DNA of 64,000 bases from Nocardiopsis ganjiahuensis DSM 45031. Lineage in GTDB: Bacteria > Actinomycetota > Actinomycetes > Streptosporangiales > Streptosporangiaceae. The stretch is from assembly GCF_000341085.1 (NCBI RefSeq), contig NZ_ANBA01000028.1, forward strand, positions 1 through 64,000, written 5' to 3'. Made by a program: the position numbers and the translations under genes. How positions within the stretch are numbered: the first letter of the stretch is position 1; the number at the start of each line of letters is the position of its first letter. The notes under the pieces were generated by a model. The model made no database searches, was not told the DNA's origin, and was given only the letters and a program-made list of their open reading frames with translations. Below, piece by piece: positions 50,029 through 58,164 of the stretch.

Positions 50029-51471
50029 ATGTCCGCGGACGTGCACGAGAGGCCCCCGAGCCCACCCGGGCTGTGGCGCCGGTACCTGGACTTCCCCCTG
50101 ATCTGGAAGATGGCCGTCGCCCTCGTCACGGGCGCCGCCGTCGGCCTGGCGATCTCGGCCACCGGTACCCAGGCGTGGACCCTGCCGGTCCTGGACACGC
50201 TGGGGGAGATCTTCCTGCGCCTGCTCCAGATGCTGGTGTTCCCGCTGATCATCACGACCCTCATCGCGGGCGTGGTCTCCATCTCCCCGCAGCGCCTGGG
50301 GCGGATCGGGCTCAAGGTCTTCGCCTTCTACCTCGTGACCTCGGCGTTCGCGATCACGATCGGCCTCGGCGTGGCTCTGGCCGTCTCCCCGGGGAGCGGA
50401 CTGGACATGCCCGGCGACGGCGGTGAGGAGGGCGCCGAGGTCCCGGCGATCTCCGAGACGCTGCTCGACATCGTCCCCGCCAACCCGTTCCAGGCCCTGG
50501 TCGAGGGAAACGTCCTCGGCATCATGTTCGCCGCCATCGCCTTCGGCCTCGCGCTGACCTTCATGGTCAACAGCGATGAACACCGCACCCGCGAACTGGG
50601 GATCTTCCTCCGCCGCGGCGTGGACGGCGCCGTGGAACTGGTCTTCCGCGTGGTCAAGGGTGTCCTGGAGTACGCCCCGATCGGCGTGTTCGCGCTGATC
50701 GCCGTGGTCCTGGCGGAGACCGGCACCGAGGCCGTCGGGCCGCTGCTCAAGCTCACCGGGGCGGTGTACGGCTCCATCGTCGTCATGGTCCTCGTGTACG
50801 CGGTCCTGCTGATGCTGTTCCGCGCGGGCGTGGCCCGGTTCTTCGCCGCCGCGAAGGAACCGATGCTCACGGCCTTCGTCACGCGCTCCAGCAGCGGCAC
50901 CCTACCGGTCTCCACCCGGGCGGCCGAGAAGATGGGCGTCAGGGAGGGCGTGTACGGCTTCACGCTGCCTCTGGGCGCGACCATCAACATGGACGGCACC
51001 GCCATCTACGTCGGCGCCGCCACCGTGTTCGTCGCCAACATCGCCGGTGTGGACCTGACCACCGCGCAGATCGCCACGGTGGTGCTCACCGGCGTGCTGG
51101 CCTCGATCGGCACGGCGGGGGTCCCGGGGTCGGGGCTCATCATGCTGACCATGGCGGTGACCTCGGTGGGCCTGCCGATGGCTCCCGTCGCCCTGGTGGC
51201 CGGCGTCGACGCGATCCTCGACATGGCGAGAACCATGTGCAACATCACCGGCGACCTGACCGGCACCCGCATCATCGCCGGGACCGAGAAGGGGATGCTC
51301 GGTGATCCGGACGACCCGGATGCTTCGGAGGCCTCGGAGGCCTCGGAGGCCTCGGACACCTCGGCTACCTCGGACACGGAGGTTCCGGCGGAGGCGGGTT
51401 CCGGGCCCGTCGGAGGTGTCGGCGAACCCGGGACCGAGGAGTCACCGGTAGGCGCCCGCGATGTGACCTGA
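50029..51471 (+). CDS. Dicarboxylate/amino acid:cation symporter (DAACS family)
   Basis: The product is 480 aa. ATG at 50029 follows GTGAGGA. It has the glutamate-transporter fold: eight membrane helices, hairpin-1 motif TRSSSGTLPVS, the NMDGTAIYVGAATVFVAN motif and the substrate/cation region AGVPGSGLIMLTMAV...DMARTMCNITGD. It imports glutamate, aspartate or C4-dicarboxylates with Na+ or H+. The last ~60 residues are a non-family Asp/Ser/Glu tail containing repeated SEA units (DPDASEASEASEASDTSATSDTE), encoded by 9-bp tandem repeats around 51328-51375. Confidence 0.92.
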   Translation: MSADVHERPPSPPGLWRRYLDFPLIWKMAVALVTGAAVGLAISATGTQAWTLPVLDTLGEIFLRLLQMLVFPLIITTLIAGVVSISPQRLGRIGLKVFAFYLVTSAFAITIGLGVALAVSPGSGLDMPGDGGEEGAEVPAISETLLDIVPANPFQALVEGNVLGIMFAAIAFGLALTFMVNSDEHRTRELGIFLRRGVDGAVELVFRVVKGVLEYAPIGVFALIAVVLAETGTEAVGPLLKLTGAVYGSIVVMVLVYAVLLMLFRAGVARFFAAAKEPMLTAFVTRSSSGTLPVSTRAAEKMGVREGVYGFTLPLGATINMDGTAIYVGAATVFVANIAGVDLTTAQIATVVLTGVLASIGTAGVPGSGLIMLTMAVTSVGLPMAPVALVAGVDAILDMARTMCNITGDLTGTRIIAGTEKGMLGDPDDPDASEASEASEASDTSATSDTEVPAEAGSGPVGGVGEPGTEESPVGARDVT

Positions 51472-51630
51472 CCTTTCTAGGGTGGACGCTTTGGAGCCGG
51501 ACGAACCGGGTTCGTGCTCGCGGTCAGACAAGGCACCCCCTGTGCTCCTCAAGTTCCACGGCGCGCCGTCACCCACCGGGTGGCGGCGCGCTTCGTGTTT
51601 TCCGAATCTCTCGACCCCGGGACTCTCACC

Positions 51631-52767
51631 ATGAGCCGTGCGCGCAAGAAGCACCATCTGAGACGCCACCCCGGAGCCGCCCCCTCCCGGAGGGTTGGGC
51701 CCCCGAGCCGATCGCCCCGAGCCCTGCTGGCCAAGGCCCGTGAGCACTGGGCCAGGGACGATGAGGTGATCCTCGGCCGGGCGGTCGCAGTGGGCGGCAT
51801 CGCCGTGCTCGTGGCCGTACTGGGCATCATCGGCGGGATCGCCCTCGGCCTGGTCGCCTCCCCCTTGGTCCGCGACGCCGTGTTTCGTGAAGCCGGACCG
51901 AGCGTCGAGGTTCAGGCACAGGTCGGTGAAACCGTCGAGGGCCGGGCCCTGCTCGCCTTCACCACCGACTACGGCCACCGGGTGGAGACCGTCGCCGGCG
52001 GTGCCTACAACCCGATCGAGGACACCCGGACAGTCACGGTCCGTTACCTGCCCGACGCCCCGCACGAGGTTCAGCTACGGCCGTCGGGCCCCTCGTCCTG
52101 GCTGCTGGTGCCGGTTCTGCTGCTTGTGTGCGCGGTGGCCTGGTGCGCGGACACCTGGTACCGGGGCGGCCTGCCGGGCCGCGAACGTCGACGCCTGGTC
52201 AGGAAGCCCGCGCGGTTGCCCGTCGCCCGCTGGGCCCTGCCCGCGGTGCTGTGCCTCGGTGCCGCAGCGGCACTGTACGCGCGGCCCTTCCTGGGCACCG
52301 CCCCGGCTGATCTGCTGCGCCTCGACCCCGGGGGCACATGGTTCGCGGCTGCCACGACGGCGCTGCTCACCGCGGTGGTCCTGGCCCGCACCGCCCTCGC
52401 CAGGTATGCCGCCCGCACCCGTCCCCGGCGTACCTACCCGGAGCCGTCGACCAGGGCGGTGGTGGTCGGCCTGGTGCTGGTCTGCCTGCCGGTGTTCGTG
52501 GTGCCCGCGAGCGCGGCCGCGGCTTATTTTCTGGAAGAGCGCGAGATCGCCGAGGGCAGCACTGTCCAGGCCACCGTTCACGAGGTGACCAAGGAGAGCG
52601 GCGGCGGTTGCTGGTACTCGGCGCGCCTGTCCTACGAGGCCGCCGGGATGCCGCACGAGCGCTCCGTCTCCGTCCACTGCTCCGATGCGGGTTCCTTCCG
52701 TGCCGGTGCGGTGGTGCCCCTGGGAATCAGTGACGTCGATCCCACGCGGGTGAGACCGGCCGGATGA
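51631..52767 (+). CDS. DUF3592-like multi-pass membrane protein, array member 1
   Basis: The product is 378 aa from the ATG at 51631; the frame is open upstream without an SD. It has a basic cytoplasmic N-terminus, a first membrane segment (GGIAVLVAVLGIIGGIALGLV), and an extracytoplasmic loop (VEVQAQVGETVEGRALLAFTTDYGHRVETVAGG...VTVRYLPDAPHEVQL). Three more membrane segments follow, then a C-terminal loop (STVQATVHEVTKESGGGCWYSARLSYEAAGMPHERSVSVHC...GISDVDPTRVR). The C-terminal pattern (AxV.., Y-x-G.., VxxxDP.xVR) resembles DUF3592. The same two-loop plan recurs in the following genes. Role unknown. Confidence 0.75.
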   Translation: MSRARKKHHLRRHPGAAPSRRVGPPSRSPRALLAKAREHWARDDEVILGRAVAVGGIAVLVAVLGIIGGIALGLVASPLVRDAVFREAGPSVEVQAQVGETVEGRALLAFTTDYGHRVETVAGGAYNPIEDTRTVTVRYLPDAPHEVQLRPSGPSSWLLVPVLLLVCAVAWCADTWYRGGLPGRERRRLVRKPARLPVARWALPAVLCLGAAAALYARPFLGTAPADLLRLDPGGTWFAAATTALLTAVVLARTALARYAARTRPRRTYPEPSTRAVVVGLVLVCLPVFVVPASAAAAYFLEEREIAEGSTVQATVHEVTKESGGGCWYSARLSYEAAGMPHERSVSVHCSDAGSFRAGAVVPLGISDVDPTRVRPAG

Positions 52768-52895
52768 GCGCCGCGGCGTTCCTTGAGCGTGTTCTCCCGA
52801 CCCCGTTGGAGCTGAGCTGTGGAACCGAAGCGCTCGCCCCGGCGTCTCTTCGATGACCCCTCAGGTCCCTGCCCCGCCCCTGGAAGGCATCCTCC

Positions 52896-53765
52896 ATGCC
52901 GTGGCCCCTCAGCCTGGTGCTCGTCCTGATCTCGACCGTGGTGGTCCTACTGGCGCTGCGTTCCGAACACCGCATCCTGGTCGACCGGCGTGGCGACCCC
53001 CGCCACCGCGGTCGTGTTCCGGCGCCGACCCGGCGGGACCTGCTGCGCGCCGCACTGCTGCCCGGCGCCCGGGTCCGTTTCTGGTGCGGGATCTGCGGAT
53101 TCCTCTGCCTGGCCCCGCTGGTGTTCGGGGAAGGTACCGACGCTGCGGCTCCGGGGGCCGTCCTGCTTCTGTTCATGGGGCTGGTCGGGGTCCGCGGGCC
53201 GGGGAGGGAGCATCAGATGGTTCGGGCCGGGACCGGTCCGGACGCCGACGCCGACCCGTGGGACCGGAGAGTCCCCCAACCCGGGGGCGGCACGCTCCTG
53301 AACCGGGGGCGTGCGGCGACCGGGCTCCTCCTCGCCGCGGGCGCGGTCGTGGCGACGGTCTGGGGCGCACTGGGCCTGGCGGCCCTGGAACCGATACCCC
53401 CGTGGTGGCCGCTGGTCGCGCTCCTGGCCGGGCTGCCGGTCGCCTGCCTGGGCGTCTACCTGCTGCACCTGGCGCTCGCCCGGGTCAGCCTGTCCGGCAG
53501 CTGGATCCGGGTGGTGCACCGCCTCCACGTGACTTACGTGCCGGTGGAGCTGGTGGAACGTGTGGAGGCCCGGCGACTGCACCTGAGCGACGGAAGGGCG
53601 GTACTCACAGGGGTCGACCTGGATGCCGAGCGGATCTCCCGGTTCCTCGGCCACACCCGAGCCGGACTGGGGCCCGTGCCGCAGCGGAAGGTTCAGCGGG
53701 ACCGGGAGCTGCCGTTCGAACTCGCCTTCCTCTGGCTGGGGGTGTTCCTGCTGCTGGCCCTCTGA
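52896..53765 (+). CDS. Multi-pass membrane protein, array member 2
   Basis: The product is 289 aa. ATG at 52896 follows GGAAGGCATCC. Membrane segments at the N-terminus (PLSLVLVLISTVVVLLAL), mid-chain (RFWCGICGFLCLAPLVF; AVLLLFMGLVGV; LLLAAGAVVATVWGALGLAAL; WPLVALLAGLPVACLGVYLL) and C-terminus. The region YVPVELVERVEARRLHLSDGRAVLTGVDLDAERISRFLG looks like a PH-type cytoplasmic domain. It lacks the two DUF3592-like loops of its neighbours but shares their leader sequence (CCCCTGGAAGGCATCC), so it belongs to the same cluster. Function unknown. Confidence 0.7.
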   Translation: MPWPLSLVLVLISTVVVLLALRSEHRILVDRRGDPRHRGRVPAPTRRDLLRAALLPGARVRFWCGICGFLCLAPLVFGEGTDAAAPGAVLLLFMGLVGVRGPGREHQMVRAGTGPDADADPWDRRVPQPGGGTLLNRGRAATGLLLAAGAVVATVWGALGLAALEPIPPWWPLVALLAGLPVACLGVYLLHLALARVSLSGSWIRVVHRLHVTYVPVELVERVEARRLHLSDGRAVLTGVDLDAERISRFLGHTRAGLGPVPQRKVQRDRELPFELAFLWLGVFLLLAL

Positions 53766-53828
53766 GTCCCGGCCCTCCATCTCACCGAATCCCGAATCCC
53801 GAGCCCTCGCCCCTGGAAGGCATCCCCC

Positions 53829-54918
53829 GTGAGTCGTGTCCCCCTTCCGTCCGGCTTCAACGCCTTCGCCCGTGACCTGGAGTCCCACCGGCGCTCCCTG
53901 TCACCCCGGCCGCCCGCCGTCGACCGCTACCCGGCCTTCGTCCGCGGCTGTGTCCTGGTCCTCGGGCTGCTGGTCGGGGTGGTGGTCTTCCACGCCACCG
54001 AGCGGCTGGCCTGGCAGGCAGCGTTCGTCCGGCACGGGGTGGTGACCGAGGCGGAGGTCGTCAGGGTCGACCACGGGCGGCCGGTGGTGCGGTTCACCAC
54101 CGCCGACGGCGCCGAGGTCACCGCCCTCGCACGAGGCGAGCACACCTCGAACACTCCGCTCCGGCCGGACGTCGTCCACCTCCCCGAGGACCCCGAGCAG
54201 GTCGCCCTCACCGACCACCGGTGGCCGCTGTGGCCCTGGGCGGTCCCGGCCGGGCTCCTGCTGCTCGGCTTCCTGGTCCTCCAGCACCGGGCCGGAGTCC
54301 GGGCGGGCTGGTTCCGCCGCCGGGTCCGGGTCCTGCGCTGGGGGGACCCCGGGGCAGGGCTCCCCGTGGCGGCGGTCCCTGCCCTGGGCGGTCCCGGGCG
54401 GGGCGCTCGTGGCGGTGGGGATCGGGCTGTACACCCTGCCGCTGCTCGGTCCGGTGACCGGTGCGGTGCCGCTTCAGCTGTGCGGGTTCGGGGCGGCGCT
54501 CGTCGTCTACGGGCTGGGCCTCGGCGTCCAGGCGCTGTACCTCCACGCCGAACACGCACCCGTGCACCACGCTCCACGGATGTTCCGGCCGGTGCCGCGC
54601 TGGTCCGTCTACCTGGTGCTGGTCGCGGGCCTGCTGGTCCCCGGCGCGCTCCTCCTGCTCTTCACCCTGTTCTTCCCTCTTCTCCCCGACGGAGAGCGCC
54701 GGCACGGTACCGCCGAGGTCGTGGACTACGAGTGCGCCTCCCACGGGCGCAGCTGCACCTACCGCCTGACCGTGGAGTACGAGGCGGACGGGCTACCGCA
54801 CCGGGGCACGATCCGGGTCCGGGAGCCCGCGGCCGCCGAGGACCTGATCCGCGCGGCCGAGGCCCCGGTGAGCTGGGACAGTACCGACCCCTCCGACGTC
54901 CGCTGGGAGAAGCGATGA
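53829..54918 (+). pseudogene. DUF3592-like membrane protein, array member 3, frame disrupted
   Basis: GTG at 53829 follows GGAAGGCATCC. Frame 1 encodes a membrane segment (FVRGCVLVLGLLVGVVVFHA), a DUF3592-like loop (VVTEAEVVRVDHGRPVVRFTTADG...VHLPEDPEQVAL), a second membrane segment and WFRRRVRVLRWGDP. It then loses homology. The rest lies one base over and reads GSPWRRSLPWAVPGGALVAVGIGLY with two further membrane segments and a complete C-terminal loop (GTAEVVDYECASHGRSCTYRLTVEYEADGLPHRG), ending at 54918. Removing one G from GGGGGG at 54340-54345 restores a single ~363-aa protein. It may be a sequencing error, a phase-variable tract or a true pseudogene. The stop overlaps the next ATG. Confidence 0.75.
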
Positions 54919-56039
54919 GCCGCGACCTGCCGCCCGGTTTCGTGGAGTTCACGAACGAGCTGGCCCGGACCCAGAGCAAGGACCGGAGAGGTGAGGGCTC
55001 AGGCTGCCGCGACGGTCTGTTCATCGGCGTGTTCGTCTGGATGGTGGCCCTCCTCCTCTCCTTTCCCGCGGGGGCCGCACTGCGCCAAGTGGCCTTCGAC
55101 GTCGGGCCGACCCGCACCACCGAGGCCGAGGTGGTGCGGACCGAGTACGGGAATCCGGTGGTCCGGTACACCACCGAGGACGGTGAGTCCGTCCACGCCC
55201 GGCTGTTCGACAGCCCTCGCGACGACGGCTCCCGGACCCTGGAGGTGGTCTACCGGGTCAACCATCCGAAGGACGCGATCGCGGCCGACCACCCCCGGAC
55301 CTTCGCGGGGCCGGTACTCCTCCTGCTCTTGGCGGCCTGGGTGCTGTTCGAGCTGTTCCACCGGCGCGGGCTGCGCGCCGGGTGGTTCTGGCGGCGTGCC
55401 CGAACCATGGTGAAGGGTCCGCTGACCCGCTCCGAACAGCGCAGGCCGCTGAACCGGCGCCCCGGTGTCTACCAGGGGAAGGACCGCGTGGTCCACGCCC
55501 CCTGGGCCCCGGGTGTCGTAGGGGCGGCGCTGACCCTGGGCGGCCTGGTGATGCTCGGTGCGGCCCTGGTGAGTTCCCCCGAGATCTGGGCGATGTTCGC
55601 ATCCGTAGCCCTGGCCTTCGGGGTCAGTTTCCTGCGCGGAGCTCTCTACCAGTACGCCGACACCGCCCCGGTCCCGAACCCGCCGCGCCCCTTCCGGCTG
55701 CTGCCCCGTGGCGCGGTCCGTTGGGCGTCCCCCGTGCTGCTGATGGCCGCGATCGTCGTCACGTTCTCGGCCCTGCCGCTCGGGAACGAGTCCGAACCGC
55801 CCAGCTCCGGGGTCGAGGTCCCCGGTCGGGCGAGGATCGTGGACGACGGCTGCTCCCAGGTCAGAAGCGGATCCGCCTGTGAGGCGTACGTGGTGCTGGA
55901 GTACCGCGCGAACGGGATGGACTACCGGGAGCGGGTGGTCGTCGACCTCCTGGGGCTGGACGAGTTCGTCGCCCGGGAGACGGTCGCCGTCGCCTGGGAC
56001 CGGGACGACCCCAGCCAGGTCAGGCTGGTGGGCCCGTGA
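54915..56039 (+). CDS. DUF3592-like multi-pass membrane protein, array member 4
   Basis: The product is 374 aa. ATG at 54915 overlaps the previous stop (ATGA). Plan: polar N-terminus SRDLPPGFVEFTNEL (paralogous to SRVPLPSGFNAFARDL of member 3), first membrane segment, loop 1 (TTEAEVVRTEYGNPVVRYTTEDGESV...VVYRVNHPKDAIA), then membrane segments with GLRAGWFWRRAR, and a final loop 2 (GRARIVDDGCSQVRSGSACEAYVVLEYRANGMDYRERVVVD...VAVAWDRDDPSQVRLV). Clear paralogue of members 3 and 5. Its TGA overlaps the next GTG. Confidence 0.8.
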   Translation: MSRDLPPGFVEFTNELARTQSKDRRGEGSGCRDGLFIGVFVWMVALLLSFPAGAALRQVAFDVGPTRTTEAEVVRTEYGNPVVRYTTEDGESVHARLFDSPRDDGSRTLEVVYRVNHPKDAIAADHPRTFAGPVLLLLLAAWVLFELFHRRGLRAGWFWRRARTMVKGPLTRSEQRRPLNRRPGVYQGKDRVVHAPWAPGVVGAALTLGGLVMLGAALVSSPEIWAMFASVALAFGVSFLRGALYQYADTAPVPNPPRPFRLLPRGAVRWASPVLLMAAIVVTFSALPLGNESEPPSSGVEVPGRARIVDDGCSQVRSGSACEAYVVLEYRANGMDYRERVVVDLLGLDEFVARETVAVAWDRDDPSQVRLVGP

Positions 56040-56974
56040 CCAGGAAGCGTCGTTCCAACAGGCCCCACCGGACCCCGGAGTGGCAGCTCAGGAAACTTCG
56101 GGACCGGGGGCCCTTCCACGGTCAACCGATCCCTGAACCGCCGTCCGCCCCGGAGACACCGCCCGGAGGGCCGCTGCGCCGCGCCTGGCAGCGGGTGATC
56201 GGCCCGGTCCTGCTGGCAGTGTTCTCCTGCGGCATCGCCCTGTTCCTGGTCGCAGGGCTGCTGGGGGAGTCGCTCCAGGGGCGAGCCGAGGAGGCCGCCT
56301 TCGAGGAGCGGGCCGTGAGCACGGCCGCGACGGTGGTCGGGGTGGTGCGCGGCGAGGCCGAGGTGGTCTTCCTCACCGAGGAAGGAGCCACGGTGCGGAC
56401 GCTCCTCCCAGGCTCCTTCACCCCTGACGACCCCCGCGAACTGGTGGTTCAGTACCTTCCGGAGGATCCGAACCGCGCCTATCGGGAGGACCACCGCTGG
56501 TCATGGCAGGCCGTGCCCGCCGCGCTGGGGCTTCTGGCGGCGGTCGGCCTCGGTGCTGGCGGCTTCCTGCTGTTTCGGCGCCGCTTTCGTTCCCGTTCCC
56601 GAGCCGACTCCGGCCCTCGCTCCCGATCCGGTTCCCGGCTCTGGGGATTCTGGCTCCCGTTCGTCCTGCTCATCTGCGGGATCCTCAGCCTCCCGGTGGG
56701 GTTCGCGGTGCATACCGGCCTTCGCTACGCCGCCCTGGCCGACTCACACGTGGTGGACGCCCCGGTGCTCGATACCGGTCGGGAGAGCGGTAGCCGTGGC
56801 GGCTGTCGCGGGTTCGTGACCGTGGAGTACGAGGCACACGGTCTGCGTTACGAGGACCGTATCCGGATCTCCTGCTCCGACATCGACGACTACCGGGAAC
56901 GGGAGACGGTCGCCGTGGAGTTCGGTGCCACCCGCCCCGACGTGGTCCGCCTGGTCGGCCGACCGCCTTTCTGA
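56036..56974 (+). CDS. DUF3592-like multi-pass membrane protein, array member 5
   Basis: The product is 312 aa. GTG at 56036 overlaps the previous stop. It has a basic Pro-rich N-terminus, a first membrane segment (VIGPVLLAVFSCGIALFLVAGLL), loop 1 (VSTAATVVGVVRGEAEVVFLTEEGATV...VVQYLPEDPNRAYREDHRW), a second membrane segment and an Arg/Ser-rich cytoplasmic stretch. A third membrane segment and loop 2 complete it (GSRGGCRGFVTVEYEAHGLRYEDRIRISC...VEFGATRPDVVRLV). A conserved Cys pair in loop 2 (GGCRG...RISC) is shared with members 1 and 4 in part. Function unknown. Confidence 0.8.
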   Translation: MTRKRRSNRPHRTPEWQLRKLRDRGPFHGQPIPEPPSAPETPPGGPLRRAWQRVIGPVLLAVFSCGIALFLVAGLLGESLQGRAEEAAFEERAVSTAATVVGVVRGEAEVVFLTEEGATVRTLLPGSFTPDDPRELVVQYLPEDPNRAYREDHRWSWQAVPAALGLLAAVGLGAGGFLLFRRRFRSRSRADSGPRSRSGSRLWGFWLPFVLLICGILSLPVGFAVHTGLRYAALADSHVVDAPVLDTGRESGSRGGCRGFVTVEYEAHGLRYEDRIRISCSDIDDYRERETVAVEFGATRPDVVRLVGRPPF

Positions 56975-57043
56975 CCAACCCGATCCGCTGGCCTTCTCCG
57001 CGTCTTCCGCGGCCCCGCCCCTGCCCTGAACGGAAAGTTCCCC

Positions 57044-57897
57044 GTGAGACGTCACGTCCCCTTCTTCCCGCTGATGTCCCGGAAGGACTCCCTCTGGCTG
57101 AACCTGTTGGGTCTGCCTGTCCTCGGGGTCGTCCTCGTGATCGGGGTCGCACTCGGGGTTCACGATCTGCAGACCCGGATCGCCTACGAGACGGACGCGC
57201 TGACGGCGCCGGGCACGGTCGTCGAGATCGTGGCCGGCTCCCCGGTGGTGGAGTTCCTTCCTGAGGAGAACGGCTTCGTTCCCGTGGTCACCACGGCGCG
57301 GGGAACGTTCGAGCGGGGGGCCGAAACGGACGTGGAAGTCACCTACCTGGCCGGTGACCCCTCGGAGGCAGCGCTCGAGAACGGGATGTGGATCCCCCCG
57401 ATCCTCTGGGGCGCGATCGCTCTGGCGGTGGCGATCGCCGTCATGCTGCTGGCCCCTGAAGGGCCGCGAGTGGTTCTCTACCGGCTCCGCCGCAAGGCGT
57501 ATCAGACCGGGCCCACCGCCACGGGAGAGGCGGCCCGCCGAGCGGTCCGGTGGCGGCGTTGGCTCACAGCTGGATCATGTGGTTCTGGATCGGCTTCTTC
57601 GGGCTCTTCCTGCTGGCGATCCCGGTCGGCCTGTTGATGGGCGGCGATCCGAGGAACCCCCAGGAGGGCGAGGCCAGGGTCACCGCCCTCGGTTGCACCC
57701 CGGTGTACAGCGACAGGGGCTGCGGCAGAGGGGCCGTGATCGAGTACGAGGTGGACGGCCTGCCCCGTACCGAGTGGGTCCACCTGGACGGGCACGGGGT
57801 GCGGGTGGACCAGACCGTCGACATCGTCTGGGCGGAGCGGGACCCGAGCCGTGTCCGCCTGGTACTGCCCGACCAGACGAGTGATTCCGAGGGGTGA
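57044..57897 (+). pseudogene. DUF3592-like membrane protein, array member 6, frame disrupted
   Basis: GTG at 57044 follows GGAAAG. Frame 1 gives a membrane segment (LLGLPVLGVVLVIGVALGV), loop 1 (TAPGTVVEIVAGSPVVEFLPEENG...VTYLAGDPSEAAL), a second membrane segment and RLRRKAYQTGP. After about 57550 this frame becomes Ser/Gly-rich. The frame starting near 57550 continues with HSWIMWFWIGFFGLFLLAIPVGLL and a normal loop 2 (EARVTALGCTPVYSDRGCGRGAVIEYEVDGLPRTEW...IVWAERDPSRVRLV). One missing base (or two extra) near 57555-57575 would explain it. Together the parts equal ~283 residues. A separate GTG-started 115-aa protein from 57550 is possible but lacks an SD. Confidence 0.7.
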
Positions 57898-57936
57898 GTG
57901 GTCCGAGCACGAGGCGGGGGAGCCCATGGGCATGCT

Positions 57937-58164
57937 GTGACGCAAGACCTGAACTCCCTCGCCCGCGCGCTCCACGGACACCACCCGGCGGACATGTTCG
58001 GGGCCGCCCCCGGCCTGACCGCCCAACGCCCCACGGCGGACCCGCTCCGGGCGGGGAGACCGGATGCTCCAACGGCGCCCGGCACTGACCGCAGCGACCT
58101 GGCGCAACGACCGCACCGGGCAACCGGTCCCGCGACCACTGACCCTGCGGAAACACTCATCTAG
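57937..58164 (+). CDS. Possible small protein (75 aa)
   Basis: GTG at 57937 opens VTQDLNSLARALHGHHPADMFG, then an Ala/Pro/Thr/Arg-rich stretch to TAG at 58162-58164. The N-terminal helix is protein-like, but the rest is low complexity and there is no good SD. It could be a small gene after the DUF3592-like cluster or a remnant. Confidence 0.3.
   Translation: MTQDLNSLARALHGHHPADMFGAAPGLTAQRPTADPLRAGRPDAPTAPGTDRSDLAQRPHRATGPATTDPAETLI

Noticed and set aside
53829..56039. One 736-residue protein spanning array members 3 and 4
   Set aside because: The middle is low-complexity shadow sequence; homology to the paralogues continues in another frame and member 4 has its own start with stop overlap.
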